From: JAJPHT01 sp035687045
GTDB taxonomy: Archaea > Thermoplasmatota > SW-10-69-26 > JACQPN01 > JAJPHT01
DNA length: 5,677 nucleotides
Assembly (NCBI GenBank): GCA_035687045.1
Contig: DASRYU010000021.1
Location: 1-5,677 of the forward strand
Direction of reading: 5' to 3'
A model generated the notes under the pieces. It had not been told where the DNA came from, did no database searches, and was given only the letters and a program-made list of their open reading frames with translations. Both the position numbers and the translations under genes were made by a program. Of the stretch, positions 1-2,713 are shown in pieces. Positions within the stretch are counted from its first letter, which is position 1, and the number at the start of each line of letters is the position of its first letter.

Positions 1-516
1 CTCGCGGGGCTTCTTGTACGCCTGCGTGAAGTAGACGCGGAGCATGTGGAGGAACACCGCGGCCACCATGATCATGGCGCTCCAGAAGTGGATGGCGCGG
101 ACCATGAAGCCGAACGGGATCTCCAGCATGATCTGGGCGACCGAGACCCACGCCTCGGTGGGCTGCACGCCGCCGAAGCGGCCGTAGATCTCGGTGGGCA
201 CGGGCGCCGTGGAGGGCACGTACCAGAACGTGAGGATGATGCCGCTGATGGCGGCGATGATGAACGCCAGGAGCGAGAGGCTCCCGAGCGTGTACATCGG
301 GTACCAGTACCAGATGGAGCGCAGCTTGTACTTCTCCGTGTGCGACCGGGGAAGCTGCATGTTCAGGGACATGTAGAAGTTCCCGATCTTGTCCGCGACG
401 TTGCGGATGCGGAAGCGCTCGTCGAGCCACGCGAACACGCGCAGCGCGGCGCGCTGGCCCATCGTGACCTTCTTCGCGGGCGCAAGGCCCGTCTCGTTGG
501 CCGGAACGACCGTCAT
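1..516 (-). CDS. Cytochrome b, N-terminal part (bc-type complex), runs off left edge
   Basis: This is the membrane subunit of a quinol-oxidising cytochrome bc/b6f-type complex; it carries the b haems and quinone sites. Only the first 172 codons are present. A cytoplasmic N-terminal region (about residues 1-66) includes the amphipathic stretch AWLDERFRIRN. Helix A (about 73-99) ends in WYVPS, a variant of the usual Y-x-P. The helix B signature is clear: RAIHFWSAM, then LHMLRVYF and YKKPRE at the edge. His143 and His157 are 14 residues apart, as expected for one axial ligand from each b haem; the partner histidines on helix D lie outside the window. Gln165 replaces the glycine usual before AYKKPRE. 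The ATG abuts the Rieske stop (TAAATG) with GGAGGTG 8 nt upstream, so translation is probably coupled. I cannot tell whether the gene is b6-like and split or full length. Family assignment is secure. Confidence 0.95.
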   Translation of the reverse strand, partial: MTVVPANETGLAPAKKVTMGQRAALRVFAWLDERFRIRNVADKIGNFYMSLNMQLPRSHTEKYKLRSIWYWYPMYTLGSLSLLAFIIAAISGIILTFWYVPSTAPVPTEIYGRFGGVQPTEAWVSVAQIMLEIPFGFMVRAIHFWSAMIMVAAVFLHMLRVYFTQAYKKPRE

Positions 517-1395
517 TTAGTGGCCACCTCCGCCGCCGGAGCCGCCGGCCCCGCCGCCGCGCGTGAGGAGCGGGTCGAACCCGCCCGCCTGCGTCGCGAC
601 CTCAGGAGCGAACGTGAACGCCACCGGCTCGCGGTAGTTGTAGTTCGAGTTGTGGCAGGTGCAGAAGATGTTGTCCCACGCGGCGCGGGGGCGCGCGAGC
701 TTCTCCGCCTCGCGGTAGCCGGGCGCGCAGCAGAAGTGCGTGCAGTACGAGGAGACGCCGACGTAGATGTTCCCCTCGTGCTGGGCAAAGATGTTCTCGA
801 GCACCCAGTCGTACTCCTCCTGCGAGATGGGCTTCGCGGGCGGCACCGCGCTCTCGACGAGGCGCAGCTGCGACTTGGGCGCGCGGATGATGACGCCGGT
901 GACGACGTTCGCGCCGCTCTGCCCTTCGGAGCGCCACGAGAAGGCGGCGCCGAAGCCGTCGGCGACGAAGTGCTCGGGGCGCACCGGCTGGCCGAGGTAG
1001 TCCTTGAACCACGGCGTGATGATGTGCTCGTACTCTTCCTTCGCGAGGTACGTGATCGTGTTGTCGTCCGTGAACCCCTCGCGGAGGCCGGGCGCGCCCG
1101 AGTGGCCGCAGTACTTGTACCAGTCGAGGACGTTGATCATCTCGCCCGCGCGGTCGGGGTCGTAGTGCGGGACCTGCGGCTTGCCGATGAAGACGCCGTT
1201 CTCGACGGCGAGCGGGATGTACGGGATGCCGCGCGGCGCGGGACCGGCGACGCGGTGCGCGCCGAAGTAGCGCACGGGCGGCGCGCCCGGCTTGCGCGGG
1301 ATGGCGAGGCCGGCGGCGAGGCCGAGGCCGCTCGCGGCGAGGGCGCCCACGCCGGCGGTCGTGACGCACGCCTTGACAAAGGATCGTCGGTCCAT
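517..1395 (-). CDS. Rieske [2Fe-2S] protein of the bc complex, Tat-exported
   Basis: This is the high-potential electron-transfer subunit that takes one electron from quinol and passes it to an extracytoplasmic carrier. The product is 292 residues from the ATG. The N-terminus (DRRSFVK, then a hydrophobic stretch at about 9-32) is a twin-arginine signal/anchor. The cluster motifs are CTHFCC (218-223) and CTCHNS (245-250). By homology the iron ligands are Cys218, His220, Cys245 and His248, and Cys223-Cys247 form the disulfide. Ser250 and Tyr252 match residues that raise the redox potential. Oddities are Cys222 in place of the usual glycine, 21 residues between Cys223 and Cys245 (13 in the bovine protein), a partly changed Pro loop (FTFAPE where GPAP is usual), and a glycine-rich tail. 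The protein is longer than common bc1 Rieske proteins, with extra sequence before the cluster domain. An in-frame GTG at 1404 is possible, but the Shine-Dalgarno GAGGAG is spaced 8 nt from the ATG at 1395 and overlaps that GTG. Confidence 0.95.
   Translation of the reverse strand: MDRRSFVKACVTTAGVGALAASGLGLAAGLAIPRKPGAPPVRYFGAHRVAGPAPRGIPYIPLAVENGVFIGKPQVPHYDPDRAGEMINVLDWYKYCGHSGAPGLREGFTDDNTITYLAKEEYEHIITPWFKDYLGQPVRPEHFVADGFGAAFSWRSEGQSGANVVTGVIIRAPKSQLRLVESAVPPAKPISQEEYDWVLENIFAQHEGNIYVGVSSYCTHFCCAPGYREAEKLARPRAAWDNIFCTCHNSNYNYREPVAFTFAPEVATQAGGFDPLLTRGGGAGGSGGGGGH
525..531 (-). promoter_or_regulatory. Shine-Dalgarno of cytochrome b inside the Rieske 3' end
   Basis: GGAGGTG on the minus strand lies 8 nt before the cytochrome b ATG (514-516). 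It is embedded in the glycine codons of the Rieske C-terminal tail (GGC GGA GGT GGC CAC TAA). It fixes the cytochrome b start and suggests that ribosomes finishing the Rieske gene re-initiate on cytochrome b. Confidence 0.75.
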
Positions 1396-1403
1396 TTGCG
1401 TCA

Positions 1404-1409
1404 CTCCTC
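1404..1409 (-). promoter_or_regulatory. Shine-Dalgarno that selects the Rieske ATG start
   Basis: GAGGAG overlaps the TGA stop of the upstream small membrane protein. It sits 8 nt before the ATG at 1395 but overlaps the first base of the alternative GTG start at 1404. This favours the ATG and indicates translational coupling. Confidence 0.65.
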
Positions 1410-1707
1410 ACATCAGGTCTTCGTACTTCAGCTTCCGGCGCTTGACGATCATCACGTCGGGCAGGAAGAACTTCCGGTAGAGCGAGAGGATCGCCGCGAG
1501 CGTCAGCATCGAGCCGCCAAGGAGCAGCGCCGCGACCTGCTGCGCTTCCACCGAGTTGTCGCCCGCGAAGAGGACGACGAGGAAGCCGAGGGCGAACGCG
1601 ACCTCGACGATCGTCAGGATGCCGATGGCGACGGCCGCGACGAGCGGCTCGGGCGCGGGGTCGTATCGGACCACGTCGCCGGGTGTGGCGCCGGACTTCT
1701 TGGCCAC
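1408..1707 (-). CDS. Small two-helix membrane protein of the bc operon (99 aa)
   Basis: I do not recognise a named family. The 99-residue product has a short polar N-terminus (MAKKSGATPGDVVRYDP), one membrane helix at about 22-47 and a second at about 57-76. A basic tail follows (YRKFFLPDVMIVKRRKLKYE), so by the positive-inside rule both ends are probably cytoplasmic. There are no cysteine, histidine or other evident cofactor ligands. It starts at a GTG with GAGGTGA overlapping the cupredoxin stop, and the Rieske start lies 12 nt past its own stop, so it is embedded in the operon. From memory, haloarchaeal bc clusters also carry small membrane proteins of unknown function beside Rieske and cytochrome b. 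By position it is probably an accessory or assembly subunit; that role is inference. Confidence 0.82.
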   Translation of the reverse strand: MAKKSGATPGDVVRYDPAPEPLVAAVAIGILTIVEVAFALGFLVVLFAGDNSVEAQQVAALLLGGSMLTLAAILSLYRKFFLPDVMIVKRRKLKYEDLM

Positions 1708-1711
1708 CAGC

Positions 1712-1718
1712 TCACCTC
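1712..1718 (-). promoter_or_regulatory. Shine-Dalgarno of the small membrane protein
   Basis: GAGGTGA contains the TGA stop of the cupredoxin gene and precedes the GTG start at 1707 by 4 nt (7 nt from the GAGG core). It supports the GTG start and coupling to the cupredoxin gene. Confidence 0.65.
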
Positions 1719-2560
1719 AGGACGATGTAGACGATCGCGGCGATGGCCGCGACGGCGATCACGACGGCGAGCAGGGGCGCGACGGCCGCGAGCCGCTTGG
1801 ACTCCCCCGCGTTCTCGGAGCGGTCCCAGTGGTCCGTGGTCGCGCGCGTCTCGTTGTACTTGAAGAGGAAGAACGTGAGGCCGTAGACGATGAACAGGAT
1901 GGCGAAGGCGATGACGCCGACCCAGTAGGCGAGGAAGTGCACGCCGAGGGACGGGATGCTCGTGCCGTGCGCGCCGCCCGCGCCGGCCGTGATCGGGTCG
2001 ACGACGTCGAGGATCATCGTCGTGTCGTGCGCGTCGCAGACGACGCGGACGCGCCCGCCGTTCTCGGGCATCGTGAAGGTGATCGTGTGGAGGCCGGCGG
2101 GCGCAAGCTGCGTCTTCGGGCCGTCCACGGGCTCCGTCTGGTGGAGGTTGTGGATGTTGTCGGAGTTGCGGAAGTCGCCGTGCAGGACGACGACGTCGCC
2201 CGGCTGCGCCGCGAACGTGAGGACGTCGAAGCAGGGGGCGGTGAGGCCGCCGGGGCAGTTGCCCTCCTCGATCACGCCGACGGTGAGCACGCGCGTGATG
2301 TGCCCCTCGGCGGGCGCGGGCGCGTCGCCGGGGATGCCCATGTTGGAGGAGCCGCCCGCGCCGCCGGCGCCGCCCGAGGGCGCGCCGCCGGTGTTGTTGC
2401 CGCTCCCGGCCGTCTCGTTGCCGGCGGCGGTCTCGTTGCCCGCGCCGCCCGTCTCGTTCGTGTCCTGGGCGAGCGCCGGGACGCCGAGCGCGACGCTCGC
2501 AAGAAGCGCGAATCCAAGGAGGAACACGGCCTTTCGAGCCGGTGCGGGGGCGGGGCTCAC
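1712..2560 (-). CDS. Secreted, membrane-anchored halocyanin-like cupredoxin
   Basis: This is a blue-copper electron carrier, the likely acceptor of electrons from the Rieske protein on the outer face of the membrane. From the chosen GTG it is 282 residues long. A signal peptide (ARK, then a hydrophobic stretch at about 12-31, ending in ALA before Gln) is followed by a Gly/Asn/Thr/Ala-rich linker (33-84) with four N-x-T sequons. The cupredoxin domain (about 86-188) has His137 in DNIHN, then Cys175, His178 and Met182 in CDAHDTTM. These are the four type 1 copper ligands. Cys102 and Cys110 may form a disulfide. Two membrane helices follow (about 205-233 and 257-281), separated by a charged loop. 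No lipobox cysteine is present, so anchoring is by these helices. The CuA motif of oxidase subunit II is absent. A GTG at 2596 is also in frame, but the TATA-like box lies inside that extension and predicts transcription starting at 2560. Confidence 0.9.
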   Translation of the reverse strand: MSPAPAPARKAVFLLGFALLASVALGVPALAQDTNETGGAGNETAAGNETAGSGNNTGGAPSGGAGGAGGSSNMGIPGDAPAPAEGHITRVLTVGVIEEGNCPGGLTAPCFDVLTFAAQPGDVVVLHGDFRNSDNIHNLHQTEPVDGPKTQLAPAGLHTITFTMPENGGRVRVVCDAHDTTMILDVVDPITAGAGGAHGTSIPSLGVHFLAYWVGVIAFAILFIVYGLTFFLFKYNETRATTDHWDRSENAGESKRLAAVAPLLAVVIAVAAIAAIVYIVLR

Positions 2561-2582
2561 GGGGCCCCCATTCCAGAGGCCA

Positions 2583-2590
2583 TATTTAAC
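2583..2590 (-). promoter_or_regulatory. Archaeal TATA-like box of the bc operon
   Basis: Minus-strand GTTAAATA (one mismatch to TTTAAATA) is preceded by purine-rich GTGAAG, a possible BRE. Its centre (2586.5) is about 26 nt from the GTG at 2560, the usual archaeal TATA-to-start distance. The message is therefore probably leaderless, beginning at the start codon of the cupredoxin. Confidence 0.65.
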
Positions 2591-2628
2591 CTTCACGAGC
2601 GAACAGTACGGTCGGCCCCCGGCGCGCC

Positions 2629-2649
2629 GCCGTGAAATGATATCACGGC
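2629..2649. promoter_or_regulatory. Candidate operator: perfect 7-bp inverted repeat
   Basis: The arms GCCGTGA (2629-2635) and TCACGGC (2643-2649) are perfect inverted repeats separated by 7 AT-rich bases (AATGATA). The repeat ends 15 bases before the plus-strand TATA-like box, next to where a BRE would be, a position often used by archaeal activators. A dimeric helix-turn-helix regulator is plausible. An inverted repeat of this size could occur by chance in a region this long. Confidence 0.4.
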
Positions 2650-2664
2650 AGACAGGACGAACGG

Positions 2665-2672
2665 TTCAAATA
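2665..2672 (+). promoter_or_regulatory. Archaeal TATA-like box of the flavo-iron-sulfur gene
   Basis: TTCAAATA has one mismatch to TTTAAATA and sits in the context GGTT-C-AAATA-GGG, very like the divergent box on the other strand. Transcription would start near 2695, leaving about 19 nt of leader before the ATG at 2714. No clear Shine-Dalgarno sequence is visible in that leader. Confidence 0.55.
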
Positions 2673-2695
2673 GGGACTCCCCGTTCGGCGGCTCT

Positions 2696-2705
2696 GCCCC
2701 GGGGC
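2696..2705. repeat. 10-bp perfect GC palindrome upstream of the flavoprotein ATG
   Basis: GCCCCGGGGC lies at the predicted plus-strand transcription start, 8 nt before the ATG at 2714. It has no loop, so it is not a hairpin by itself. It may be an operator or simply a product of high GC. Confidence 0.3.
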
Positions 2706-2713
2706 TATCCACG

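Larger units (their letters stand above)
2561..2713. other. Divergent intergenic promoter region
   Basis: This 153-bp gap separates the outward-facing cupredoxin and flavoprotein genes. It is locally more AT-rich than the coding DNA at 2581-2595 and 2633-2673, and holds both TATA-like boxes, the 7-bp inverted repeat and the GC palindrome. I see no RNA gene, insertion-sequence end or other coding frame with recognisable protein features in it. Confidence 0.7.

Noticed and set aside
46..1863. A 605-codon open frame on the plus strand opposite cytochrome b, Rieske, the small protein and part of the cupredoxin
   Set aside because: It spans four real genes with recognisable motifs on the other strand, and its own translation is low-complexity Arg/Asp/Glu-rich. 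It is an antisense shadow.
2380..2460. Possible DNA tandem repeat or CRISPR-like array in the Asn-Glu-Thr region
   Set aside because: The NET units are irregularly spaced and synonymous codons differ. It is low-complexity protein coding, not a DNA repeat array.
2621..2628. GGCGCGCC palindrome in the intergenic region
   Set aside because: An 8-bp all-GC palindrome is expected by chance in DNA this GC-rich, and it is not placed at a promoter element.
1556..2635. Overlapping plus-strand frames opposite the cupredoxin and small-protein genes
   Set aside because: Composition is Arg/Ala/Pro/Asp-rich without domains, and they would cover the minus-strand promoter. The cupredoxin and membrane-protein frames explain this region.
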